Shown here: positions 26,630 to 37,085 of the stretch, piece by piece
How positions within the stretch are numbered: position 1 is the first letter of the stretch
Layout: each line of letters begins with the position of its first letter
Position numbers and translations under genes: made by a program
The notes under the pieces: model-generated
Seen by the model: the letters and a program-made list of their open reading frames with translations, nothing else
Database searches by the model: none
What the model was told of the DNA's origin: nothing
From: Bacillota bacterium
GTDB taxonomy: Bacteria; Bacillota; Clostridia; TANB77; CAG-465
Direction: 5' to 3'
Assembly: GCA_023410645.1 (NCBI GenBank)
Contig: JAEYPQ010000038.1
Span: 25,169 to 89,168 of the forward strand
Length of the DNA: 64,000 bases

Positions 26630-27913
26630 TTATTTTTCAATTACACTATTTACAACTATATTTAAAGCTTTTTCTTGTAAGATACTATCAGTTATGTATT
26701 TTCTTACACTTTGGTTTTCTTTGAAATTAGTTGTACTGCCATTTCCATAATTTGCATATAATTCATCAATTTTAGCATCAATTTCTGAATCTTCAGCTTT
26801 TAAATTTTCAGCCTTTACTATGTATTCAAGTGCAAGTCTAAGTTTAACATCTCTTGTAGCATCTGGAACTAAAGATTTTTTGAATTCATCTTTTGTAGTT
26901 CCCATGTATTGATAGTACATATCTATTGACATACCTTGATATGAAAGATTTTGTGCCATTTGTTCTAACATTCTATCTGTTTCATCGTCAATCATAGATT
27001 CAGGAATTACAACTTCTGTGTTTTCAACTAGTTTATCAGTTGCTTTGTGTTCTCTTTCATGTTCTGCTTGATGCTCTCTTTCATGTTTAACTTTTTCTTC
27101 AACATTCTTTTTATATTCTTCTAAAGTCTCAAATTCAGAAACATCTTTTGCAAATTCATCATCAAGTTCAGGTAATATTTTTTCTTTAATACTTATAAGT
27201 TTTACTTTAAAAGTAGAATCTTTACCAGCTAATTCATTACTATGATATTCTTCTGGGAATTTTACTTTTATTTCTCTTTCTTCTCCAACATTCATTCCAA
27301 TTAATTGATCTTCAAATCCTGGAATAAATTGTCCACTACCTATTGTAAGTTCAAAGTTTTCACCTTTACCACCTTCAAAAGCTACTCCATCAACAAATCC
27401 TTCAAAATCTATTGTAGATATATCTTTTTCTTTTAATGGTCTATCTTCAACTGATACTGTTCTTGAATTTTTTTCTCTATCTTTTTCAATAGCAGAATCT
27501 ATATCTTCTTTTTTTACTTTAGTATCAACTTTTTCAATTTCTAATTCTTTGTATTTTGATACAGTTGCTTCTGGTTTAACATAAAGAGATACTGTAAATA
27601 TTAAATCTTTATCTTTACCTACTTGTTTTACATCAAGTTCTGGTTTAGAAACAACTTCTAAATTATTTTCTTCAACTGCTTTTTTATATTCTGCATCAAC
27701 ACAGTTTTCTATAACTGCTTCGTACAAAACACCTTCTCCATACATTTTTTCAACTACATGTCTTGGAACTTTACCATTTCTAAATCCTGGAACTTTGAAA
27801 TATTTTGCATTTTTATTAAAAGCCTTGTCTAGCTCTTTTTCAAAATCTTTTTTATCCATAGTAAATTCTAATACAACTTTTGAGTTTTCTTGTCTTTCTA
27901 CTTTTAAATTCAT
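26630..27913 (-). CDS. tig: Trigger factor
   Basis: 427 aa. Ribosome-binding N-domain with the signature GFRNGKVPRHVV, an FKBP-like prolyl isomerase domain (GSGQFIPGFEDQLIGM) and a helical C-terminal chaperone domain. It binds nascent chains at the ribosome exit. GGAGG precedes the ATG. The linker around residues 270-285 is rich in His and Glu. Confidence 0.97.
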   Translation of the reverse strand: MNLKVERQENSKVVLEFTMDKKDFEKELDKAFNKNAKYFKVPGFRNGKVPRHVVEKMYGEGVLYEAVIENCVDAEYKKAVEENNLEVVSKPELDVKQVGKDKDLIFTVSLYVKPEATVSKYKELEIEKVDTKVKKEDIDSAIEKDREKNSRTVSVEDRPLKEKDISTIDFEGFVDGVAFEGGKGENFELTIGSGQFIPGFEDQLIGMNVGEEREIKVKFPEEYHSNELAGKDSTFKVKLISIKEKILPELDDEFAKDVSEFETLEEYKKNVEEKVKHEREHQAEHEREHKATDKLVENTEVVIPESMIDDETDRMLEQMAQNLSYQGMSIDMYYQYMGTTKDEFKKSLVPDATRDVKLRLALEYIVKAENLKAEDSEIDAKIDELYANYGNGSTTNFKENQSVRKYITDSILQEKALNIVVNSVIEK

Positions 27914-28086
27914 TTTTAATCCTCCATTAAATAAAATATATTGTGTTATTATAACTATTATATTATATCATAAATATATAAATTTTCAACCAATTTTATT
28001 AAAAAAATCACATTAGCACTTTTACAATAATAGTTTTAATACATATAAACAATATATAATTATCTTCTATATATAATATTTATATG

Positions 28087-28122
28087 AAACTGGCACCAAA
28101 AATTCTACTTTTGATGCCAGTT
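28087..28122 (-). terminator. Terminator of the glucan locus
   Basis: On the - strand AACTGGCATCAAAA pairs with TTTTTGGTGCCAGTTT just after the GH94 gene. Confidence 0.75.
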
Positions 28123-28125
28123 AAT

Positions 28126-30180
28126 TTACTTATTTGATAAATAATCTTCAATAATTTTATACATCCAAGCTGATGAGCCGGTATACCAAGTCCAACCGCC
28201 TCTTCCAACATGATCTGGATTTGAATAAATATCAGCTGCAACTACAAAAGGCTCAACCATATATATATCAGCAATTTCTTTATTATCACTATGGGCTATA
28301 GGGTTAATCAATTTTAAGATTTCAATTCCTTTTTCTTTTTCCCCAATTTCAAAATATGCTTTTGCAAGCCAAGTTGCTGCATGAGTATATTGTCCACCAT
28401 TTTCTCTTGTACCAGGAACATATGCTTTTATATATCCTGGATTATTCTTAGGTTTATCAAATGCAGGATATAGTAGTTTTATAATCATATTTTTTCTATC
28501 AACTAAATATTTATCTGCATTTTCAAGTCCCATTTTTAATTCATCTTGAACATCAGGATAATTTTTCATTGCAATAACAGCCCAAACTTGAGAAATAAGA
28601 TCTATTTTACATTCACTATTTGAATTTGCTCCAAGTACATCACCATTGTCAAAATATGCTCTTACAAAATGAGTACCATCCCAAGCATGATCTATAATAC
28701 TATGTTTCAATATGTGTCTTTGCTTTTCACAAATTTTCATCATTTCATCATCGTTTACAATTTTTGCAACACTAGAAAATTTTTCTAGTATATTCATCAT
28801 AAAGAAAGTAAGCCATACAGATTGACCTCTTATATTACTAAATCCATCATTCCAATCACCATCACCTATATCAAGGAGCCCGTTAGAAGGATTAACTCTT
28901 GAAAGGCCATAAAGTATGGTTTTTTTTGCGTGGTCATATACAGTATCTTCACTATCTATATTTTTAAATACATCATAAAATTCTCTATAACCATTCATAG
29001 ATTTATCTTCTAAATATTTTGTTTTAACTTCAAGTATTGAGTAGTCTTTCGTGTGTTCAATATATTCTGAAAGTACATATGGAAGCCATAAATAATCATC
29101 ACTAAAATAGGTTCTTATTCCAGCACCATTATGATCATGCCACCAATGTAAAACATCACCCTTCTCAAATTGCTTACTTGAATTAAGAATAATTTGGTTC
29201 CTAGTTTTTTCGGGCCAACTACTAATTAAAGCTAAAGTATCTTGAAGTTGATCTCTAAATCCTATTGCACCACCTGATTGATAAAAACCTGATCTTGCAA
29301 ATAATCTACATACAATTGTTTGATACAAAAGCCAACCATTAGCCATTATATCTATGTATTTTTCACCAGTATTAAAATTTCTTTTTACAAGTTTACTCCA
29401 ATATAATTTTGTTTGTTCATATTCATTTATAACAGCATCCAATGAAGAATATTTATTTACTACTTTTTTAATATATTCTTCACCTTCATCTGTTGCTCCA
29501 AGAATTATTGCAAAAGATATTTTTTGACCTGCTTTTACTCTAATATTTAACTTTAGAGTATATGTATCAAAATCAAAATCTGTAATTATATTTTCAGAAT
29601 CCGCGTCATCCTTTACTAGATTTAAAAAAGCAACACAATGTGAAAATTCAAAGCTATATGGATTTTTAAATTCAATTACATTATTATTATTTCTACACAG
29701 TATATAATTTGTATTAGTTTCCTTTGCAACACCTAAAACTGGATCTAAAGAATATGTTATTTCATAGTTTTTATCTTCACCATATGTATTTTCTAAAGTT
29801 ATATTTTGAATTTTTATATTATCATCTTTTGGAACGAATATATCCATACTCTTTTTTAAAAATTCATCTTCTTCAAGTACTTTTACATATCCAAACCCAT
29901 ATATTAAATTGTACTCTTTTTCGAATATTCCAGTAAATTTTTCACCAGGTTTAAATGTAATCCAATCATTACACCAATCAGTTATTTTATATTCTCTACT
30001 ATTTTTAAAATATGTGTATACAGTACCATAACTAGAAATTATTGTACCGAAATTCTCATTTGCCATTATATTACACCAAGGAAGAGGTGTAGATGTATTT
30101 AAAATATGATATTCATTTCCATCTTCAGTAAATCCGCCATAGGAATTAAATGCAATTAAATTTTCATTAATTTCCTTCAT
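28126..30180 (-). CDS. GH94 glycoside phosphorylase (C-terminal half of a split cyclic-glucan-synthase-like system)
   Basis: 684 aa from ATG 30180 with GAGGAGG upstream inside the preceding gene. N-terminal beta-sandwich, helical linker and (alpha/alpha)6 barrel typical of GH94 phosphorylases; the catalytic Asp lies in GDGDWNDG, with QSGGAIGFRDQLQD and TRENGGQYTHAA also conserved. GH94 enzymes phosphorolyse beta-glucosides such as cellobiose, chitobiose and beta-1,2-glucans. Its start overlaps the end of the GT84-like gene by 14 bases, and in cyclic beta-1,2-glucan synthases a GH94 domain is fused at that position, so the substrate is probably a beta-1,2-glucan. No signal peptide. Confidence 0.85.
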   Translation of the reverse strand: MKEINENLIAFNSYGGFTEDGNEYHILNTSTPLPWCNIMANENFGTIISSYGTVYTYFKNSREYKITDWCNDWITFKPGEKFTGIFEKEYNLIYGFGYVKVLEEDEFLKKSMDIFVPKDDNIKIQNITLENTYGEDKNYEITYSLDPVLGVAKETNTNYILCRNNNNVIEFKNPYSFEFSHCVAFLNLVKDDADSENIITDFDFDTYTLKLNIRVKAGQKISFAIILGATDEGEEYIKKVVNKYSSLDAVINEYEQTKLYWSKLVKRNFNTGEKYIDIMANGWLLYQTIVCRLFARSGFYQSGGAIGFRDQLQDTLALISSWPEKTRNQIILNSSKQFEKGDVLHWWHDHNGAGIRTYFSDDYLWLPYVLSEYIEHTKDYSILEVKTKYLEDKSMNGYREFYDVFKNIDSEDTVYDHAKKTILYGLSRVNPSNGLLDIGDGDWNDGFSNIRGQSVWLTFFMMNILEKFSSVAKIVNDDEMMKICEKQRHILKHSIIDHAWDGTHFVRAYFDNGDVLGANSNSECKIDLISQVWAVIAMKNYPDVQDELKMGLENADKYLVDRKNMIIKLLYPAFDKPKNNPGYIKAYVPGTRENGGQYTHAATWLAKAYFEIGEKEKGIEILKLINPIAHSDNKEIADIYMVEPFVVAADIYSNPDHVGRGGWTWYTGSSAWMYKIIEDYLSNK

Positions 30181-33100
30181 ATGATGCTTCCTCCTCTTCA
30201 TTGTTTGAAAAATCAATTTGATTATGTTTTGTTACTTCTGTGTCATTACATAGAAATTCACTAACATCTTGAATATATTTTTTTGAAATAAAAGATAACA
30301 AATCAATTTCATTTTTATTTAGGTTGTTAATATTTAATAAATATATATTACCTCTTGAATAGTCCATATATACAGCTCTATCAAGTCTTTCTCTAATGTA
30401 TTTATAAATTGGACCAAATTCTTTTTCCTCTTCATCAATTAAAATTACTATATCAATATCTAACTTTCTATTTTTTACATAATCCATAAAATTTATAGTT
30501 TCATTTACAATTCCAGCATTTTCAATTTTATTTACATATACAAGTATTATCGGTAAATCACCAGATATGGAATACTTCCATAATAAAGATTGATTAATTG
30601 AAGAATCCCAATATTTCTCATTATCAAGTTTTACTTTTTTGAATAATACTTCTTTAATAATATTATTATATATATTAGCTCTTCCAGGTTCTAATTTTAA
30701 GTACCTAGAAACGACATTATTTAATTCATTAGATAATTTATACTGATTAGTAATACCTTTAATATCAAGATTAATTATTCCAGTTGATATTTTATATCTA
30801 CTATCTGCAACACCTAATACATAATAAAATTCTTGTCTTTCATGTGGATCTAGAATTATTGTTGCTCTATATGATAATACGGGCCACAAAGGATATTTAA
30901 CAATATTTGAATCATATGCTTCAGATGGGAAATTTATTATTTTATTTTTTTCAGTCTCCATCTCTTTTTCTAGATCAATACCAATAAGCTTTGAATATAC
31001 GTAAAATTCAGTATCATCTTCACCTTTTTTTCTTTTACTTGCAACTAAAACATCTAATTCATTATCATAATATGTCTCAATTTGTAAATTACTAAAAGAT
31101 GGATGAACTACATTTGTCATAAAATCAGTCATCGCAGGTTCAATATATGTATTAATTAATATTTCTCTTCTTTCATTACTATTGTTATATACACTTACTT
31201 TTTTTATTTCCATATTAAATTCAGGTGATAAGAAGACTGTTGTAGTAGTCTCTAAATTTTCATCTTCTATATATGATTCAACTGAATTTAAAGTGCTGTT
31301 CCAAATAGTCTTTTTGACATGTAAATTATTATTACTATAAATATCAGTATTTGTAACATTTATTGTCTTTCCATTTGTTTTATCAGTAATATATAAATAA
31401 TTTCCGCTTGTCATTACATCAGTGTATCTTTGCTTATTTATAATTTTATCTTTATATTTTAAATAACTAGCTCCATTATTAGTAATAATTGTAGATAAAT
31501 TAGATCCTTTTAACAAAGCAATATTAAATTCATCATTAAATGCAATAACTTCACTTTCATCTTTTCTTTGAGAACAACTACCAGTAACATAAGTTGTATA
31601 TTTCTCAGTACTCTTTTGTTTAAATTTATTTTGCTCATCACTTGTTTTCTTATTAATCTTAGCTATAATTTTTTCTCTTTCTTTTAATATAAGTTCACAA
31701 GCTTTAATATCTGGGTTAGAGTGAAATCTCTCTTTTATAATACCATTATTAATATAATTATTTATTGACGATAATATCATTCCTTGATGATGAGCCATAT
31801 ATGTTTTTACTAGTTCAAATTTTGAATTTGGACTAATATGATCTTTAGTAAAATCTATAGCCTCATAAAAACCATAAGAAGAATACGCACCGATTTTTTT
31901 TAATCTTTGTATATTTTTATATACATCTTGAGGAGCAAATTCTATCATAAGTAATGAGGAATAAGGAGATATAACCATATAATTGTTAAGTCCTCTTTTA
32001 AGTCCAAGCCATGGGATACCAAATTCTTTATATTGATAATTAAGTTCATTGTCCATAACAGCAAAAGCAGACTCAGATATTCCCCAAGGTACATTATTAT
32101 CTTTTCCATATTTCATTTGACTATATTTTGTAAAAAATAGTGATTGATCTATTAGAGTATGTGGATATGATTTATTAAATATATAAGGCATAAAATACTC
32201 AAATGCTGTTCCACTCCAAGACATAACGCCTTTATAACCATCTACTTTGACTAAATTTCTTGAAAGTGCAAACCAATGCTTCGAAGTTATTTGTCTTGAT
32301 GCTATTGCAATTAAGCTTGTTGTTCTACTCTCGGACATGAGCATATCATAATAACTATCAAGAAGCTTACCAGTTTCTTGTGCATAGCCAATAGAAAATA
32401 GATTTCTTGTTGTATCATATAAAACCTTAAAATTAGTATTTTCTATTAGATTCTCAATATTTTTAATTAATATGTCAATATTTTTATCATATTCTTCAAA
32501 TTCTCTTTGATTATATATCGCAGTATCTTTTAATGATATCAAAAATTGTTTTGCAACATATAAACATGCTACAAAGTTTCCACTATCTACTGTTGATATA
32601 AACCTAGGTCTAAGTGGTTCTAAAGTTTTTATATTATACCAGTTATATAAATGCCCGTTCCATTTTTCAAGTTTTTCAATTGTTCCAAATATATTAATTA
32701 ATTTATGAATTGCTTCTTCTTCTGTTATAAATTTAAGGTCATATGCATTTATTATTGAAAGTATTCCAAATCCAATGTTTGTTGAAGAAGTTCTATTTGC
32801 AAGCTTATACCTTCTATTTTCTTGGAAATTATCAGTTGGTAAATAATTATTTATTGGACTCATAACAGTGTCAAAAAATAACCATGTTCTTTTTGCAACT
32901 TCAATTACTTCATCTTCTTGTTTCTTATCAAGTCTTTCTTTTCTGTTTAATAGATGATCCTTACCTAGTAAATATGCAATTATTGGTGCCACAATAAAAG
33001 AAAGTGCAATAAAATCCTTAAATTGAACATATGCATGCATATTTACCACTGTATAATTAGTAGGCATTAATAGTATAAAAATACCTATAATAACATTTGA

Positions 33101-35776
33101 AATCATATTAAAATAATAATAAAATATGCTATCTTTTGTTTTCTTTTCAAGTACCTCTGCAGTGGTCCATTGTAAAAGATGTTTTTTAGATATAAACATC
33201 CTATAAATTGATGTTAAAAATGCAGAAACACATATATATGAAGTATAAGGTACAGTAATAAAATTAAAACACATAGTAAGTAAATCTGCCTGTATTCCGT
33301 GAATTATTGGAATATATTGAAGTTCCTTAGTATGTCTTACCCTACCAAATAAAATTGTATCTAAAATAGATATTATACTTCCAAAATTTAAAACACAAAA
33401 AGTAGTTACTACAACTGCAAAGAAACACTTTGCAGATATAAATAGAGATAATATTATTGCAATTAAAACAAAAACATCAAGCATTGGTCTTCTTATATTA
33501 TCAAATATCTTCCACTTTGAAAGTAAAGTTAACTTTGATTTAGGACTAAGAAGCCATTTTATTATCTGCATATCTCCTCTATACCATCTATGATTTCTTT
33601 TCATGTATGCAATATAACTATTTGGGAATCCATCTTGAAGCTCGATATCGCTTGCAAGACCAGCACGTATAATTGAACCTTCCAATAAATCATGACTCAA
33701 GACTAGATTTTCAGGTATTTCTTTTGAAACTAAATCTTCGAAAAGTTTAATATCATATATTCCTTTACCACAAAATATTGCTTCCCCAAATACATCGTGA
33801 TATACGTTAGAAACAGCAGTTGTATAAATATCTAGGCCTCCAAATCCACCAAATATTTTTGAAAATATTGACTTATTTGCAGCTTCAATATCAAGTCCAA
33901 CAGATGGCTGTATAAGTCCATATCCTTTTTTTACTATTCCTCTTTTCTCATCAATAACTGGTTGATTTAAAGGATGTGATATTATTGAAACTAAATCTTT
34001 TGCAGTATTTAGTGATAATTGAGTATCTTCATCAATTGTAATTGCATATTTAGCATTCACAATATCATGATAAATTAAAGTTGCTATCTTATTTATATCC
34101 TCATCTTTTATTTCACCCAAAACTATTTTATTAAATTGAAGCAAAGCTCCTCTTTTTCTTTCCCACCCCATGTAGCAGTTTTCGGTTTTTGAATATACAC
34201 GTTTTCTATACATAAAATTAAATAATATATGTTTAGATTCATATTTCTTATTTAATTCATCTAACCTTTCTTTAGCATAACGTATAATTTTACTATCAAT
34301 ATCTAGTATTTCTTTATCACTTGACATACAATCGCCAAGCAACATATAATACATATTTTCAGTTCTATTAGCAAGATATGTAATTTCCATCTTTTTTATC
34401 ATTGTATCAAGTTTTTCAATTGATGTAATTATAGTCGGTATAACAACATACGTTGGAAATTTTGGATCAATAGTCTTTGCAAAATCAAATCTAGGCAATA
34501 TTTCAGGTATCATACTTTTCCTTATTGCATAATTTATAATTTTTTCGAATATTTCCATATAGAAAATAAACATTAAAATCATAGAAACAATTATTTTCCA
34601 ATTTTCATAGAAGGGTATTACATATGCAGTAGTAATCAGTGTAAACTCAAGCGATAAAATTAGTATTGAAACCACATACATCAATGATTTTACTTTATTT
34701 ACGAATTTATTTTCAATTATATTGAGTAAATGTGGTTTTCCAAGTTCTTTTTTCAATAAATATCTATCTTCACCAATAAGAAAAAAGCCAACATGCTTTT
34801 TATATTTTATAGAACATTCAACAGCTTTTCTTGCAACATAAACCTCAGAAAAATTATATTTCTTTGCAAGCTTTATGATATAATTTCTATATCTTGTTTT
34901 AGTTTTGTAATCACATTTTCTAAATTCATTAGTGTAGTCATCCTTTAATGCTTCATCAACTTTATTTACTCTTTCAAATATTTCTCTAAAATTAATTCCT
35001 TGCAATTGTTTATATGAAAGTATTGCTCTACCAATATAATCAGTTGTCTTAGCAACTTCCATGTGCTCTTTTACAATTGCCTCATCTATTGTAAATCCAA
35101 TTTTTTCAGCTTCTATTTTTAATGTTTCAAAGTACTTTTCACCTTTTGTACCTAATTCTTTTAATCTATATGCCATATATTCTACAAAAGCTGTATTTGT
35201 ATTTTTTATTTTTGTTGTATCTAACATATATTCTCTAAAATTTCTAAAATCTTTAAATTCACGATATAATTCTTTAGCAATATTACTATCTTCATACTCT
35301 CCAGATATTATATCTTCAACTTGTATTTTTTTCATTTGTGAATTAGTTATATTTTGTGCAATTCTAGATATAAATTTAAGTAATGCTAGCTTTAGCATTA
35401 ACATAAATAAATTTAATTCTTCCGAAGTTAAATATGATAACTTTTGATGTTCTTTTAAACAATCGTAAATTATATTTTGATCAATATATCCTGTATTCAT
35501 TTCTACTAATTCATATGCAAGATAAAAAATACTTATATACTTATCGCCATCATGTGTCTTTACTATTGGAAGTCTTTTATTTTTTAAGCTCGATTTAGAG
35601 TATTTGACATCTTCATAAGCTTCTTCTATTATATACATATTATCTAGTATCCATTGACCAGCAGAATGTATTTGTATTTTTAAATTGGAACATTTTTCTA
35701 ATATCTTGTATGTATCAAAAATGATATTATAATTATATTCAGCCTCTTTAAAAATTCCATTTAATGTATTTTTCAT
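30167..35776 (-). CDS. Giant membrane glycosyltransferase, cyclic beta-1,2-glucan synthase-like (GT84)
   Basis: 1869 aa from ATG 35776 (GGAGGGG upstream; the open frame begins at 35809). Order: N-terminal helical region; two membrane helices near residues 375-425; a GT84-type transferase domain with TIDEDTQLS (~580) and HRWYRGDMQ (~732); a cluster of membrane helices (~770-960); a barrel domain (~1025-1325) with STVDSGNFVACL and GVMSWSGTAFEYFMP, like the middle domain of Cgs; then a beta-sandwich like the GH94 N-domain (~1375-1690). It ends where bacterial Cgs proteins continue into GH94, which here is the next gene. No export or modification genes are adjacent. Confidence 0.82.
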   Translation of the reverse strand: MKNTLNGIFKEAEYNYNIIFDTYKILEKCSNLKIQIHSAGQWILDNMYIIEEAYEDVKYSKSSLKNKRLPIVKTHDGDKYISIFYLAYELVEMNTGYIDQNIIYDCLKEHQKLSYLTSEELNLFMLMLKLALLKFISRIAQNITNSQMKKIQVEDIISGEYEDSNIAKELYREFKDFRNFREYMLDTTKIKNTNTAFVEYMAYRLKELGTKGEKYFETLKIEAEKIGFTIDEAIVKEHMEVAKTTDYIGRAILSYKQLQGINFREIFERVNKVDEALKDDYTNEFRKCDYKTKTRYRNYIIKLAKKYNFSEVYVARKAVECSIKYKKHVGFFLIGEDRYLLKKELGKPHLLNIIENKFVNKVKSLMYVVSILILSLEFTLITTAYVIPFYENWKIIVSMILMFIFYMEIFEKIINYAIRKSMIPEILPRFDFAKTIDPKFPTYVVIPTIITSIEKLDTMIKKMEITYLANRTENMYYMLLGDCMSSDKEILDIDSKIIRYAKERLDELNKKYESKHILFNFMYRKRVYSKTENCYMGWERKRGALLQFNKIVLGEIKDEDINKIATLIYHDIVNAKYAITIDEDTQLSLNTAKDLVSIISHPLNQPVIDEKRGIVKKGYGLIQPSVGLDIEAANKSIFSKIFGGFGGLDIYTTAVSNVYHDVFGEAIFCGKGIYDIKLFEDLVSKEIPENLVLSHDLLEGSIIRAGLASDIELQDGFPNSYIAYMKRNHRWYRGDMQIIKWLLSPKSKLTLLSKWKIFDNIRRPMLDVFVLIAIILSLFISAKCFFAVVVTTFCVLNFGSIISILDTILFGRVRHTKELQYIPIIHGIQADLLTMCFNFITVPYTSYICVSAFLTSIYRMFISKKHLLQWTTAEVLEKKTKDSIFYYYFNMISNVIIGIFILLMPTNYTVVNMHAYVQFKDFIALSFIVAPIIAYLLGKDHLLNRKERLDKKQEDEVIEVAKRTWLFFDTVMSPINNYLPTDNFQENRRYKLANRTSSTNIGFGILSIINAYDLKFITEEEAIHKLINIFGTIEKLEKWNGHLYNWYNIKTLEPLRPRFISTVDSGNFVACLYVAKQFLISLKDTAIYNQREFEEYDKNIDILIKNIENLIENTNFKVLYDTTRNLFSIGYAQETGKLLDSYYDMLMSESRTTSLIAIASRQITSKHWFALSRNLVKVDGYKGVMSWSGTAFEYFMPYIFNKSYPHTLIDQSLFFTKYSQMKYGKDNNVPWGISESAFAVMDNELNYQYKEFGIPWLGLKRGLNNYMVISPYSSLLMIEFAPQDVYKNIQRLKKIGAYSSYGFYEAIDFTKDHISPNSKFELVKTYMAHHQGMILSSINNYINNGIIKERFHSNPDIKACELILKEREKIIAKINKKTSDEQNKFKQKSTEKYTTYVTGSCSQRKDESEVIAFNDEFNIALLKGSNLSTIITNNGASYLKYKDKIINKQRYTDVMTSGNYLYITDKTNGKTINVTNTDIYSNNNLHVKKTIWNSTLNSVESYIEDENLETTTTVFLSPEFNMEIKKVSVYNNSNERREILINTYIEPAMTDFMTNVVHPSFSNLQIETYYDNELDVLVASKRKKGEDDTEFYVYSKLIGIDLEKEMETEKNKIINFPSEAYDSNIVKYPLWPVLSYRATIILDPHERQEFYYVLGVADSRYKISTGIINLDIKGITNQYKLSNELNNVVSRYLKLEPGRANIYNNIIKEVLFKKVKLDNEKYWDSSINQSLLWKYSISGDLPIILVYVNKIENAGIVNETINFMDYVKNRKLDIDIVILIDEEEKEFGPIYKYIRERLDRAVYMDYSRGNIYLLNINNLNKNEIDLLSFISKKYIQDVSEFLCNDTEVTKHNQIDFSNNEEEEASYEGN

Positions 35777-35932
35777 ATTAATTCCAACCCCTCCAATTAT
35801 TATTATCAATTACATGAAAATTATATAATAAAAGAAAAAAATTTGCAACAATTTGTAGCAAATACAGCGTATTATTTTAAATTACTGAAATTTGCAATAT
35901 ATATTATATTCCAAATTAGTATATATAATAAT

Positions 35933-35972
35933 AAAAAGGTTAAATATGAATAAAAACATATCTAACCTTTTT
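35933..35972 (-). terminator. Terminator
   Basis: AAAAAGGTTAAATATG (35933-35948) with CATATCTAACCTTTTT (35957-35972), downstream of the - strand gene ending at 35980. Confidence 0.8.
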
Positions 35973-35979
35973 AAACTGT

Positions 35980-36924
35980 TCAGAGTTTTGGAAAAATTTC
36001 CATGATTTCACTTACGCAGACTAGCTTTTCCTTATAAACTGCCCTAAGACAATTTATTAATTTTTTTCGCCTTTCATTATTATATTCATTTACTAAAATA
36101 TGAAATTCATTTGATTTGTTATCTTCTGTGGAAACTTTTACTCTAATACTCTTAAATTCAATGCCCGTATAAAAGTAAACATTTTTGTATGTTTTCACTC
36201 TTGAAATTTTAGACATCGATTTAATATTTTCATAAATTTTGTAATAACTACTCTTTTTCCAATCTACATCTTCAGTAGCATTTTCTTCAAAGATAATATT
36301 ACTTTTATCAATTTTATTATTGAATGATTCTATAATTATATAAAATAATATTTTCTTAAGGGATATATATATTGGATTTAGAAATTGCCTTTCTGAATAC
36401 TCAATCTGAGCAAGAGTTCTTCCATCATCAAGTTCAAATATTTTCTCTATTCCCTTTCCATATGATCCCACAACCATTTTAGATAACTTTCCGCGTACTT
36501 TTGAATCACAAGAGAATGTTTTACAATTATCCTTTAATGGAATAACTATTGATGTCTTGCACTCAAAAGATGCTTCCCTCTTATCATCAGAATATTCTTT
36601 TATTTCTTCTAATATTTTGGTATTAATCATTTCATCTATCATTTTAATTGGTGGAAATGAAATATTTAAATCATTATTTTGTATTTTTTTCTCAATATTA
36701 ATCTTTGGCAATTTTAAAGAAATATCAAATTTAATTAAAGAAAATTTTAATATTTGAGCTATACTTGTAATTTTATAATCTCCATTACAAATTTCTAATA
36801 GTTCAGTTCTCCTTTTGGATTTTGATATTACATCACTTAAAAACTTAATATTCTCTAAACTGAAATATTTTAATGCATCTTCAATAATACTTTCTGTCCG
36901 ACCATAAACTATAATTTTATCCAT
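35980..36924 (-). CDS. Hypothetical protein
   Basis: 314 aa from ATG 36924 with AAAGGA upstream (open frame begins at 36942). The first ~55 residues read like a small alpha/beta domain (KIIVYGRTESIIEDAL), followed by a beta-rich middle part and a basic C-terminal third. No membrane segment or known motif is recognised. Transcribed alone between the glucan locus and typA. Confidence 0.65.
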   Translation of the reverse strand: MDKIIVYGRTESIIEDALKYFSLENIKFLSDVISKSKRRTELLEICNGDYKITSIAQILKFSLIKFDISLKLPKINIEKKIQNNDLNISFPPIKMIDEMINTKILEEIKEYSDDKREASFECKTSIVIPLKDNCKTFSCDSKVRGKLSKMVVGSYGKGIEKIFELDDGRTLAQIEYSERQFLNPIYISLKKILFYIIIESFNNKIDKSNIIFEENATEDVDWKKSSYYKIYENIKSMSKISRVKTYKNVYFYTGIEFKSIRVKVSTEDNKSNEFHILVNEYNNERRKKLINCLRAVYKEKLVCVSEIMEIFPKL

Positions 36925-37045
36925 TTTTTCAAATCCTTTCATTAGAAGTATTTTACAATATTCATTGTATAAAATATTATTTTAGCAGGTATTATATTAC
37001 TTTTCAATATAATGTTTTTATTTCGACAAATTGCGATAAAAAAAT

Positions 37046-37075
37046 AAAGATAAGTGTTATATAACTCTTATCTTT
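37046..37075 (-). terminator. Terminator of typA
   Basis: AAAGATAAG (37046-37054) pairs with CTTATCTTT (37067-37075); on the - strand it is followed by a T run. Confidence 0.85.
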
Positions 37076-37085
37076 AAATATATTC

